Assembly (NCBI RefSeq): GCF_023065955.2
Contig: NC_079873.1
Span: 99,300,128 to 99,364,127, forward strand
Direction: 5' to 3'
DNA from: Ursus arctos
Taxonomy: Eukaryota > Chordata > Mammalia > Carnivora > Ursidae
DNA: 64,000 nt
The notes below the pieces were generated by a model. It had not been told where the DNA came from. It ran no database searches and saw only the letters and a list, made by a program, of their open reading frames with translations. Shown here one piece after another: positions 21,775 through 32,207 of this stretch; position 1 is the stretch's first letter, and the number at the start of each line of letters is the position of its first letter. A program made the translations under genes and the position numbers.

Positions 21775-22090
21775 AGAAACATAAGTTTTAGAATCAAACA
21801 TTCCTGATTAAAGATCTATTACTCATTAGCTGTGTGGCCTTGTATAGTCTTAGTCTATAAAGAAGGATCAATAGATTACCATCTTTATAGGCTGGTGGTT
21901 AAAAGTTTGGTCTCTGAAGCCAGAGTTGCAAAGTTTGTATTCCAACCCTACCACTTCACCACTTACTGACCATGTGGTCTTGCAACTTGCAAGTTATCCT
22001 CTCTGTGCACGTTTTCCTTCACTATTAAATGGAATAATAAGACCCACCTATAGGGTTTTATGAGGATTAAATATTAATAAACAATAAGTA
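21775..22090 (+). repeat. MIR fragment followed by a second MIR
   Basis: About 21780-21860 is a partial plus-strand MIR ('gaatcaaacattcctg...ctcattagctgtgtggccttg'). About 21888-22085 is a fuller one ('gctggtggttaaaagtttggtctctgaagccagag', 'ccacttactgaccatgtggtcttg', 'gttttatgaggattaaat'). Two separate copies or an internal duplication are both possible. Confidence 0.8.
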
Positions 22091-22094
22091 ATAA

Positions 22095-22185
22095 CATGTA
22101 AGTATTTTTATTGAAAACTTATTATGTTTTAGATTCTGTACTGAGTGCTTTACATGTATTAACATATTTAATAGTATATGCAAAG
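22095..22185 (-). repeat. MIR fragment
   Basis: 'tattgaaaacttattatgttttagattctgtactgagtgctttacatgtattaacatatttaat' is the reverse complement of the MIR 3' end. It immediately follows a plus-strand MIR, so the two lie tail to tail. Confidence 0.7.
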
Positions 22186-22440
22186 GTCCTGACTGGTATA
22201 TTTCAGAAAATAAAAAAAGGCTTGTGAAGCTGCATATGTAGTAAGGAAGAAAATGGTACAAGATTAGGTATTTGAGGTAGGCAAGAGCCAGATCATGCTC
22301 CTTGTAGGCTATATAAAGGATTTTGGATTTTATTTTAAGCACTGTGTAAAATCTTTGAATGGTATTATGCTGGAAGTATGCTTTATTTCAAGAAGGAGTA
22401 CATCCAACCATGTTAAAGGCTACTAAGAAATCTTAATAAG
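22186..22440 (-). repeat. L2 fragment
   Basis: Antisense L2 blocks: 'gcaaaggtcctgactgg', 'gaggtaggcaagagccagatcatgctccttgtaggctat' and 'aaaggattttggattttattttaagcactgtg'. Confidence 0.75.
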
Positions 22441-23299
22441 GTAAGGACTAAAAATTAATGAAAGTACATTGCATTTGTCTAATATGGAGTCAATATGTGA
22501 TCTTGACAGGAGTGTTTATATGAGGCCCTATATAGTGAAACTCTAGTATATCTCCAATTTTAATGCCTATAGTACCTAAGAAAAATAATTTGTTCATATT
22601 CATTTTGGTGTTACACTCACCTAAAGGACAATGTACTAAATGACTTCTGTAAATCTCTTCTAGTCCTCAGATTCTAAGATGTTCATGCTTTTTTATGTTT
22701 GCAAGTTTTTAAATGTAAGTGAAGCCTTAATCAGAGACAGTATTACTATTGTTGGTAATAAAGCAGCTATCGTTTCCATTTACCAATCTACACGGATTAT
22801 TTATTTGATAAAAGTTTGGTCAAATATGTCCCTGAGCATTTTTATTTCAGAGAACTGATGGACAGGGCCAAACCATAGAATATAAAATTAATCACTGCAT
22901 AATACCCATTCAAATGGTAATAATAATTCTCAGGTATCTATCCCCTCTCCCCTTTTTTTGTAATTTATTCATGCCTTCTATTTTCTTTTCTTGCTACTAT
23001 TCATTCTTTGGCAATTTCACTGTTTATTAGCATATCTATCAGATAGTGAAAAAGAAAAGCAAGGAAAATAAGTTGAAACAAATCAGATTTTTTTATTATT
23101 CATCAGGAGATCTCAAAAAGCAGCTGTAGGAAGAGATTGGAAATTAATTTTTGAATGGGCATTTTGGATTATCTCAGTCATACCTTATGCCTATGTATCA
23201 CAAAAATAATCAACTTTATTATTGACAAAACTAAATCTAGTGTTCTTGATCTCATATATTTGGTAGACTGCTCTTTCAATAGTACAAATAACAGAACAT
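22441..23299. other. No recognised feature
   Basis: About 860 bases of AT-rich unique sequence. No gene or repeat was recognised. Confidence 0.4.
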
Positions 23300-23540
23300 T
23301 TCATAAATATTTATTTCACTGCTGATCAATTCAGCAAAATTTATTAAACTTTTAAAAAAACTTCTGTAGATGTAGAATGCCTACTACAGAACTAGAAGAA
23401 ACAAAAGATGCATTTGATATGATCACTGCCCTCAGGGCGTTTATGAACCAGCAAGGGAATCTGACTTAGACACCAAAAGATAAGAAAAGACAGTAAACTA
23501 TCATTCAACATCAATGATAAAGGCAAAATGTGTACTAATA
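23300..23540 (-). repeat. L2 3' end
   Basis: Antisense L2 terminal sequence: 'cagcaaaatttattaaac', then 'gatcactgccctcagggcgtttatgaaccagcaagggaatctgacttagac', matching the common 'agtccctgccctcaaggagcttacagtctag' block. Confidence 0.7.
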
Positions 23541-23945
23541 AATAAAATTAGAAGATATGAAAGACTTACATTCTTTATCTGATTTCTGAAATTAACTATT
23601 ATGGTACTTCCACTCTAATAATGAGTCCATCAGTAACAGAATAAAGTGATTAGAGACAGTTTGTCTTTGTCAAGCATGGAGTCAACTGAGATTTTGCTGA
23701 GTGGGTCAGGCTATGTTTTTACCACAGAAAATATCATTGGTTTGACAGGCTTAGATATGGTTAGGTTTTTGGTTAATTAAATGTTCTGACCTAATTTTTT
23801 TCACCAAGAAAGAAATCATTTTCATTTGACCTTTTCTTGGCTATAAAGCTTATCATTTGGCTTGAGACATCACTATATTGATGAAATATGATTTATAATA
23901 GTATTTCCCTAAATTATTTGGTTAATAGGACACATTATTTGGACG

Positions 23946-23971
23946 TTATTCAGAATCGTGATTCTGAATAA
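23946..23971. repeat. Perfect inverted repeat (12-bp arms, 2-nt loop)
   Basis: TTATTCAGAATC (23946-23957), GT, GATTCTGAATAA (23960-23971). The arms are exactly complementary. A cruciform or hairpin is possible. No transposon context is visible around it. Confidence 0.9.
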
Positions 23972-24372
23972 TTAATACATTTAACAAATATTTATTATAT
24001 GCTTATTATGTGAAACAGAATCTTTGTATTATACATCCTTCCCATTTCCTTTCCCTTTAATGCAAATAGACTAATCTTCCAAAAGGAATGAGACAAACAC
24101 CACTCACTCTCTATAAGAAAACAAGAAAATGCATATTTATAACATATTATAGCAAAATTATGATTACATATCAAATAAAAAATCATATGTTGTCATAAGG
24201 TAAGAAATATCTGAACTTTAACTCACAGAAAAAAAATCATTTTATTTTTTAAAATTGAGACTTTGGTAATTGTGTTCCCTAAACTGTGAGTGCTTATATG
24301 ATGATAATGAGGGCTGGGTGATGGATTCTATCCAGCTGTTGGTGTAGCACAAAGAGAGACATCTGAATATCT

Positions 24373-24392
24373 AAAACAAAACAAAACAAAAC
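24373..24392 (+). repeat. (AAAAC)n short tandem repeat
   Basis: Four AAAAC units in a row with a fifth imperfect unit. Confidence 0.85.
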
Positions 24393-26789
24393 AATTTTCT
24401 GCTTTTTAACCTTACTCAGAAAGTGTGAACAGCTTGGTTGAAATCCTTCCTCACTCACCTCCTGGAAAAAAGAAGTCACATTTTATGGCAATGCCAATAC
24501 TGTCATCATCATTAAGAAATAAAAATAAAATAAAATAGCAAACAGAAATTAGCAACACAATCACAATTTCATTGAGATTTACATTATATAATTTCCTTTA
24601 AACTCCTATTGAAATTACTGTTTGGTGTAGTTAAAATGATCTGCTTCACATAACCCAATTAAAAAAGAAACTTAAATATGTCTTATATTACTGCTAAGTC
24701 TGTCTACACAAAGTCTAAACAATCCAGAGCAAATTGAAAAGTTCAATCAACCCACTGTTTAGGCTATATGATGCCAAATTACCAGTTTGAATTTTCCCCA
24801 TTGAATTGGCCGGATGTTTTAGTATTGCTCAGACATAGCCGAAGAAAGTATTCAACCACTTACTATTAGATGATTGTATCAGAGGGTGGATATTCACATG
24901 CCTAGCCACACCCATACAGGCAGTAATACACCCTTTGCATAAAGTGAAGCACACCGTATAATTTTATGATGATGGTATGTCAGTAACCATATTTTATCTT
25001 GAACAGGAATTATGAGGACATACTGCAGTTACATAAAACAGAACCTTGTTTTACCTAAGCTCTAATGAATTAAGGTAACTTATTGTGCATAGTTTTTCAT
25101 GTGTTTAAAATGCCTAGAATGTGTAGTTATTTATACTTTTTTGAATTAGTGATCTGAAGATTTTTCTAATGATAGAATTGTGAGTTCCAGGCTAATATTC
25201 AAAAGGAAATGTGATGATGAATTTTCAATTTGAAGGAACATAAATGAACAAAAATGTCTTAAAAAAACCCAGCTGTCTACCTGACTTATCCAAGAAAATG
25301 AACAGTGAAAACAAGCAGCTGCCCTGTAGTAGACTTTGTGGTAAAACTGATCACCCTGAGCATAATGAATTTTTTGTGTGTGCTTATTATGAACTTGGCG
25401 AAGTTTCTCTGGTATAAATATTTAAATGTAACAATGAAGAGAAACAGCAATGGCCCAACATCCGAGAGAGAGCCAGAACTGTTTCTGGGAACTTTGAGGT
25501 CTCTGAGAAAGCTTACTTTCAACTTGCAATTCTCCTTTTAGAATTAGAGTTAGAAACTGCTTTATCCTTAAGTTCTTACTGGGCCCAATTAAGGCACATA
25601 AATTTTACTCCAGTGTATAAAGGAAAAGAAAAGGGGAATGAACAGGAGTAAAAAAGTGACAACAGAGATATGATGGTAGGGGAAAAGAGAGAAGGTGTAA
25701 GGGGAAGGAAGTGTAAAGGCAAAAGGAGGAGAGAGAGGGGAGAAGAGGAGAGAAGAGGCATCAGTCAGTGGGAAAGTAGCATTGGCATTTTTGACGTGTG
25801 GTGTAATAAGTACGCATGGCCTAAGCTATCAAATAAAACCAGGTTTACTCTTCTCAACGTATTCAAGGAGTCTTGGATATAGAGCAAGATTAAATGATTT
25901 CCTGTGATTCCATGTGCAAAAGTACTCAACATACCATTATTTCTTCTTGAGTTTTACACCATTTCCCAGTCATCTTGGTTGTACACTTGCTAACACCATG
26001 ATATATTAAAGGCAATTCCTTTAAGTGTTAAAGCACTTTTTCTTTAAAAAAAATCACATTGCCTATAAGAAAGCTTTTAGAGTAAAAGAAAATAGGGCTC
26101 AGTTAAATATGTTAGTGCTGTCCTACAAAATTCTGGTATGAGAAATCCTAAATTACAGAGAATGTTATTAGTGTATCTGTTTATAAGCAGCCTATATGGG
26201 AAAATGAGTAAAACATTTAAAAAGTCAATATTAGGGCATGATTTTATACAGCAAAATTCAGCTGGTAAGATCTATGATGCTTAGGAATGCCAAATAATTA
26301 CATTTTTTAAAATTTCTGCTATATGTTCTCCCCACTCTCCCAAATAAAACTGCTTCAGCTGGCTTTTAACAAGAGGTACAGCTGCATTATAATCATTACA
26401 GCAAGGGAAAACAGGCAACAACTAATAATAGATGGAGGTTGGTGTTTAGGTGGTAGAGATATATTTAGCTTCCTGGCAGTCAAAGTAAAGAAAGGAAAAC
26501 TAATGGGCTAACTCTCATTTTCTAATAACAGCAAACAATACAGATTTTCAGATAAAGACAAACTCTCTAAACCTTCATCTTTGGGATAAATTACTGATGT
26601 GATCCTTCATATAAGAAGTTATCAGGCAGCAAAATATTGTCTTGGATAATTTTACAACATAAAATCAAGGATAGCCTTTATATGCTTTTCACTAATGACC
26701 ATGGATAAGAGTAGTGGGAAAATATGAAACTTCATATTTACTGAGGCATTTCCGTAGGGAACTATATTAGTATTGTTTAAATATGTAGC

Positions 26790-26975
26790 ACTCTGACAAT
26801 CTGATTTGAGAACTATAGCATAGAGATTCTAACTAGTGCATCCCTGTTTCAATGGCTTCCATCATCAAGATAATCTGTAGTCTTTAAAAATGTACACGTC
26901 TGGTTCTGATTCTCTAATATGCTGTTTCAATATGTTTGGAATGGGGATAGGGGAATCTGTGTTTTTAAATATCTT
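26790..26975 (+). repeat. Possible MER5-type (hAT-Charlie) element
   Basis: Weak matches in order: 'gatttgagaactatagcatagagattctaactagtgcatcc', 'tctgtagtctttaaaaatgtacacgtctggttctgattctctaata' and 'gggaatctgtgttttta'. These recall MER5 elements ('aatcagaatctctgggggtgg... atttttaa'). Low confidence because of divergence. Confidence 0.35.
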
Positions 26976-27324
26976 TCTCTTGTTGGTTACTCTGACTATT
27001 TGACATCCTTATTCTCTGGGTTTCCTCAGAATGCAACTAGTATGTTTGTGTCTGATGTAAGTAAGCATTATGTTTATCTGATGCTATATTATTATCATTT
27101 ATTTATTTTTTCTCTGGCTCCCAAGAAGATATATTATAGACATTCATTTCCCCAGATGACCTCTAGGAATCCAAACTTTCAAAACCTTAAAATTTGAAAC
27201 AACAGGAATAGCACTGGCCTGAGTTTCTGAAAACTCTACATGGCTGCAAGGCTTAATTTTTTGTTGTTGCTTGGACAAACAAGTATACCACTTAAAGATA
27301 AACCCAAAAAAGTACATTTAAATA
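26976..27324. other. No recognised feature
   Basis: About 350 bases. A 92-codon frame spans 26919-27197, partly over the MER5-like repeat, and shows no known domain. Confidence 0.4.
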
Positions 27325-27515
27325 CAAATACAATTGAGCATCTACTGTGTGCCAGGAATTGTATTACTTTATATATGCTATCTTATTTAACCACTAGAGC
27401 ATTTCTGGGATGGTTATAATCCTCATTTTATGTTATGAGAAAACTCAAATTCATAGTGGTTAAGCATTGCCCAAAGTTACACATCTTATAAGTGGTAGAA
27501 CTGAGATTAACTGTA
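27325..27515 (-). repeat. MIR SINE
   Basis: Reverse-complement MIR: 'attgagcatctactgtgtgccaggaattgtatta', 'ctcattttatgttatgagaaaactcaaattcatagtggttaagcattgcccaaagttacacatcttataagtggtagaactgagatt'. Confidence 0.85.
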
Positions 27516-27534
27516 TTTAAAACCAAATGTTTGT

Positions 27535-27720
27535 GGGGCACCTGGATGGCTCAGTCGGTTAAACAACCAACTCTTGGTTTTAGCTCAGGTGATGATCTCA
27601 TGAGTCATGAGATTAAGCCCTCTGTTGGGCTCTGCACTCAGCAGGGAGTTCGCTTGAAGACTCTCTCCCTCTGTCCCTTCCTCCCCTAAAATAAGTAAAT
27701 CGATCTTAAAAAAAAAAAAA
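27535..27720 (+). mobile_element. SINEC, plus strand, diverged
   Basis: The head GGGGCACCTGGATGGCTCAG is at 27535 and the A-tail ends at 27720. Compared with the young copies, the head carries an extra segment and several changes (AACAACCAACTCTTGGTTTTAG), so it belongs to an older SINEC variant. Confidence 0.88.
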
Positions 27721-27731
27721 GGTTTATCACT

Positions 27732-27949
27732 CTCTTATGTCATTTCTTTTTTTTAAGATTTTATTTATTTGTCAAAGAGAGAGAGAGAGCATGAGCAGAG
27801 AGGAGGGGCAGAGGCAGAGGGAGAAGCAGACTCCCTGCTGAGCAGGGAGCCCGATGCAGGACTCAATCCCAGTACCCTGGGATCATGACCTGGCCGAAGG
27901 CAGTCACTTAACCAACTGAGCCACCCAGGTGTCCCTCTTATGTCACTTC
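27732..27949 (-). mobile_element. SINEC, minus strand
   Basis: Tail on the left (TTTTTTTTAAGATTTTATTT), head on the right (ACTGAGCCACCCAGGTGTCC). The target-site duplication is CTCTTATGTCATTTCT (from 27732) and CTCTTATGTCACTTCT (from 27935). It lies 11 bases after a plus-strand SINE, so the two form a tail-to-tail inverted pair. Confidence 0.92.
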
Positions 27950-30900
27950 TATGGTAAGTAATATGGTGTGCTACCTACTGTGGGGTTCATGATGATAACT
28001 GATAGCACGGTTTAAAATCAGAGTAAAAAGATGTATAGTGCTCCCACTTACTAAACAAGAGCAAAAATAAATGATTCGTTTGAATGTTAAACTTCTTTAT
28101 GAATCCATTGATCTCCAAAGTCTATTGCAACTAAGGTTTCTTCTTCATAATTGTCCCACTACAAAAAGCTTAGGAAAGATGACCCTTTGATCATTTTATG
28201 AGGGTAGAGATTGTCTTCTTGCCATTGAGAAATGGACCAAAGAGATAATAACCAGGTGTTAAAAATGAAAACACATAGCATATGAAAACTCTGATTGAAA
28301 TATTTTGAAATAAAAAAGAATCTTAAAATCCCATTAATAAACAATTACCAAAGAGCCAGAATTTAAATAGATCTTGTTAATTGTGTTTATCTCAGTGTGA
28401 AGCCATGTCAGAAAGCCTAAAGCAAATGTATTTTGTTAAAAGTACTACTGGCACAGCAGGCCCTGAACATTAAAAAGAAAGCTTGTCATTATGGGGCTGC
28501 AACCAAGAGAGAAGACTAACATCAGTCTAAATCATTATATTATATCTTAAACTTGAAATGCTGCATTGCAAAGCTATTTATGTCCAACAGAATTCCCTAA
28601 TACCATGCATTTGTCTTAATACTACTTGAATTCAGCATCTATAATCTGTTCAAAATCAAATGAATGACAACCTAGTGACTTGGCCTATTGCTCATATTCA
28701 GAGTGTACGCTTGGAACTAATGCCAATATTAAGTGATACAAAAATGATTTTCCCTTCATACGGATTGAGAGTCTAACAATAAAATAGAGGTCTATAATCT
28801 GAGAAGAATGAAAACAGTTGATAGGGTTTCTGGTTCAAGACAACAGGCAGCACACATTTTATAGCCCCTTTTGGGGAAAATCTCCCTGAATAATCGTAAT
28901 GAAGTACTAAAGATAGTAAACGTGTAAATTCCCTGGAAATGAGAAAGGCATCAGAACACCAGAGCTCTGACACATCTTCTGGAAGATGGAAGAAAGGTGA
29001 GACCATACTGATGGATAATCTACAATGGCAAGAGCCACAGATGAGGGCATGCACACAATGCTTCAGGAGCGGTTAGAGCTGCTTTTACCAGAGAGGTGGA
29101 ATGGAAAAAAAATTATAAACCAACATGATTGATGGTCTACCATAGTTGTTTCCAAGTTTGTGTGTGCCCATGTAAAGAGATACACAAGATGATTCTATGT
29201 GGTACACAGAAAAAACATTAATGTCTATTCCTACTTATTTTCTATCAAAAATAAATACATTATACTTCTCAATATTTTATGAACAGATTGACAGTTGTCT
29301 TTGTATGTGATTTAGAAATATATATAATATGTACTTTATATATTAAATATATTATTGGTAGGAGAAGGGTCAGGGAGTAGGAGGGCAGAAAAATAGATAT
29401 TATAATTTATTTATACAAATTAATAAAAATAAATATGAATTCATATATATAATTACTGATGGATGTCCTTTTTTGGAACTGATAGAGACTGTAGAATAGC
29501 TATGTGGGTCAGCAACAACACCCTATACTGGCCTTTACCTGCAGGCAAAGACCAAAGTGCTATTGCCTAAAGAAAGTATAATCTGCCAGAAAGGGGTTAG
29601 TGCTATTGTTACAGTAGCTGATACTTCACAGAAAAGCCATCTTTATTTTGATATATAGAAGAGTGACTGTGTGCCTGATTTCTGCCATAAACACTAAAAT
29701 ATAACCCAGTAGTTTGATGCTAGATCTGACTTTCAGGAGGCCCATGAAAGAAAAAGACCTTAATAATGAGAGAAGAATTCCTTGATAGCGCCTTATAGTA
29801 ATCCACATAGTGCTTTATTTGTACATATGAATAGAAAACCAAGCATCATCAGATATTTGAGAAAAACTGAAAGTACGAAAGGAAGCACAACTAACCCTAG
29901 AGGAACCAGGGAAAATTTGGAAGAAAATAACTTTTAAAAATTATTCTAATTAATATTCTTGGGAGAATCAAAAAAATCACACATTCATAAACAAGAACAG
30001 GTGGCTTTAAGAAAATAGTAGTCAGAAAACAAGAGAAATTTAAATTTGAGTAAAGGAAAAGTTAATAGAATTCAAATTGAATGTAAAATAAATCACGAAA
30101 ATATTACATATCACATAGATTATCAAAGTTTTATTGGCAAACAGTAAGAATCAAAGAACAGAGCCATTGGTAAATGAATATCTAATAGAATATCTAGTAG
30201 AATTAAATCAGTTAAAAATTGAAGGAAGAGAAAAACTGATAAATATGACGTGATAAATGTTTCACAAGAAGATAATTTATATATCAAAATGTTAGGGGAA
30301 TCCTCTAGAAAGCAAATGAAGCCTTCAAATAGTTTTTCAAAAATTACCTTCTTTATTTTCATGCAGTGAAATTAAATGCAAAATAAGAAATATAGTAGAA
30401 TATTATCTTATAATTTGGTTGGAAAAATTGATCTCTAATTCCCCCCAAAAATCAATACTTCTTTCATTAATTGTTTATTTCTAAGATATTAATCTATAGT
30501 TTTAATTAAAACATAAATGTTATTAAATATAAGATTGAGTAAATGTATATTTTAATTTTTTCCAGGCAAGCTCTCAATAAAACATTTACTTTCCACTATT
30601 TTCATAACTATGAAATTTTCACTTTAACTACAATTTTTTAAAACATGGGTAATGAGGTCTTAGAATAGTATGATTTAGGAAGCTGGATGATCTTAGTCAT
30701 AGGCAAATAAGGCATACATTTCTTATGTCAACAACCAGATAGGAAAAAAAAAACCCTGACTTGTTATGCCAGGAAAAACAAGAAGCTCTGTAAGGATGTA
30801 ATGATCCAAATATGAAGCAATCTAAAATGTGGTATGATTTCGAGGATTAAATGGAGTGTAAAGTAGAAGAATGCATTAGACTTTGATACTTGAAGCATCT

Positions 30901-31399
30901 TTCATTTTTTGTAGGTCTAGTCATGCTACTTGGCTCTACAGTGAAAATATTTACACAATTATAATATTAAAAAGTATTAAATACATATTTATATAACCTT
31001 AAAACTTATGAAGATGGATATTTTAATTATATTTAAAGTATAGTATTTATGTTATAAATCTTGTCAAAGTAAAAAGAAAAAGGTCATGTTAACTCAAGTT
31101 CAGATGCAAAGGGGAAGATTATATTTTCTCTCTGACTTAGTGGGGGAGTTAATGGCTATAATTTAAAATCAACAAATGGAGAAATAAGGTTTTATAAAGA
31201 TAATCAATAGAAGAATTATAGAAACAAATGTATCTAACATATATTTGAAAGATTGGAGAAAAATTCCTCTGAGCTCAATTCTTCATATTTAAATAAATTG
31301 AGGTATAAGCATATTACTTAAAGTTACTGTGATAATGAAATGAAACAAATGAAATGACTACTAAGTAGTAAGGCTAATAATATAAGAATACGGTGGCTT
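27950..31399. other. Repeat-poor block of about 3.4 kb
   Basis: AT-rich unique DNA in which I recognise no interspersed repeat, microsatellite or gene. The longest frames (93 codons antisense at 28773-29054, 79 codons antisense at 30123-30362) show no domain. A TA-rich stretch lies at about 29325-29345. Confidence 0.45.
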
Positions 31400-31690
31400 T
31401 TTAAAAAAAATTTATTTAAAGCCTTCCATTACATTTAAAATTTTATTTCCATGTACATGTGTTATATCTTTTTCTTCCTCACCCTCTAATTCCATCCTCC
31501 TGAAGTAACCAGTGGTAACAATTTGATGTGTGCCCATTCGTACCCTTCTAACTGCTTATTCTTTCTTTTTCTCTCTGTTTCTCTGCCTCTGTCTTTGCCT
31601 CTCACACACATACAAGCACAGAAGTTATTTTTTGTTTTATTTTAGTCCAACAGTGAATATATGATTCACATTACTCTGAAATTTTATTTT
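31400..31690 (-). repeat. L1M 3'UTR-type fragment
   Basis: 'aaattttatttccatgtacatgtgttatatctttttcttcc', 'ccatcctcctgaagtaaccagtggtaacaatttgatgtgtgccc' fit an old L1M 3'UTR in antisense. Related to the pieces at about 19230-19430 and 42575-42760. Confidence 0.5.
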
Positions 31691-31983
31691 TTTAATGTAT
31701 AATTTTTACCTCCATCCAGGTCAATATATAGGTTCAACTCACTCTCTCGACTCCCCATCCCCCAGCTGGTAAGCCCTGGACCAGATTGTTTGAACTTCAG
31801 GTATTTTAAAATTTAGTTATATTATCAATTAATGTAATTAATCCAAATGCTAATTTTTGTGGTGCAAGAAGTTTCTTTTGTAAATTCAGAGTATGGATAA
31901 GCTAATTAAGATATCTTTTTTCAATGGCTCTAAGTGTATTACTTATTTTTAAATAAAATGCACAAATATAGATTTAAAAAATG
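31691..31983. other. No recognised feature
   Basis: About 290 bases of unique sequence ending in a G-run directly before the next SINE. Confidence 0.4.
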
Positions 31984-32207
31984 GGGGGGTCACCTGGGTG
32001 GCTTAGTCGATTAAATGTCTGCCTTCGGCTCTGCCTTCGGCTCAGGTTTTGATCTCAGGGTCCTGGGATCAACCCCATATCAGGTTTCCTGCTCAGTGGG
32101 GAGTCTGCTTCTCCCTCTCTGTCTCTCTGCCTCCCCTCCCTGCTCCTCGTGCTCTCTTTCTCTCACTCTCTCTCAAATAAATAAATAAAATCTTTTTTTA
32201 AAAAAGT
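31984..32207 (+). mobile_element. SINEC with an internal 12-bp tandem duplication
   Basis: The head GGGGGGGTCACCTGGGTGGC begins near 31984 and the tail ends near 32207. The block CTGCCTTCGGCT occurs twice back to back (32019-32030 and 32031-32042), once in a normal SINEC, which lengthens the tRNA-like region. Body and tail are otherwise normal. Confidence 0.9.

Larger units (their letters stand above)
23541..26789. other. Repeat-poor block of about 3.2 kb
   Basis: No interspersed repeat is recognisable over 3.2 kb, unusual for this window. Contents are AT-rich unique DNA, a perfect palindrome at 23946-23971, an (AAAAC)n run at about 24373-24392, and a purine-rich stretch at about 25620-25760. 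Open frames reach only 60-80 codons and show no known domain. Confidence 0.5.
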
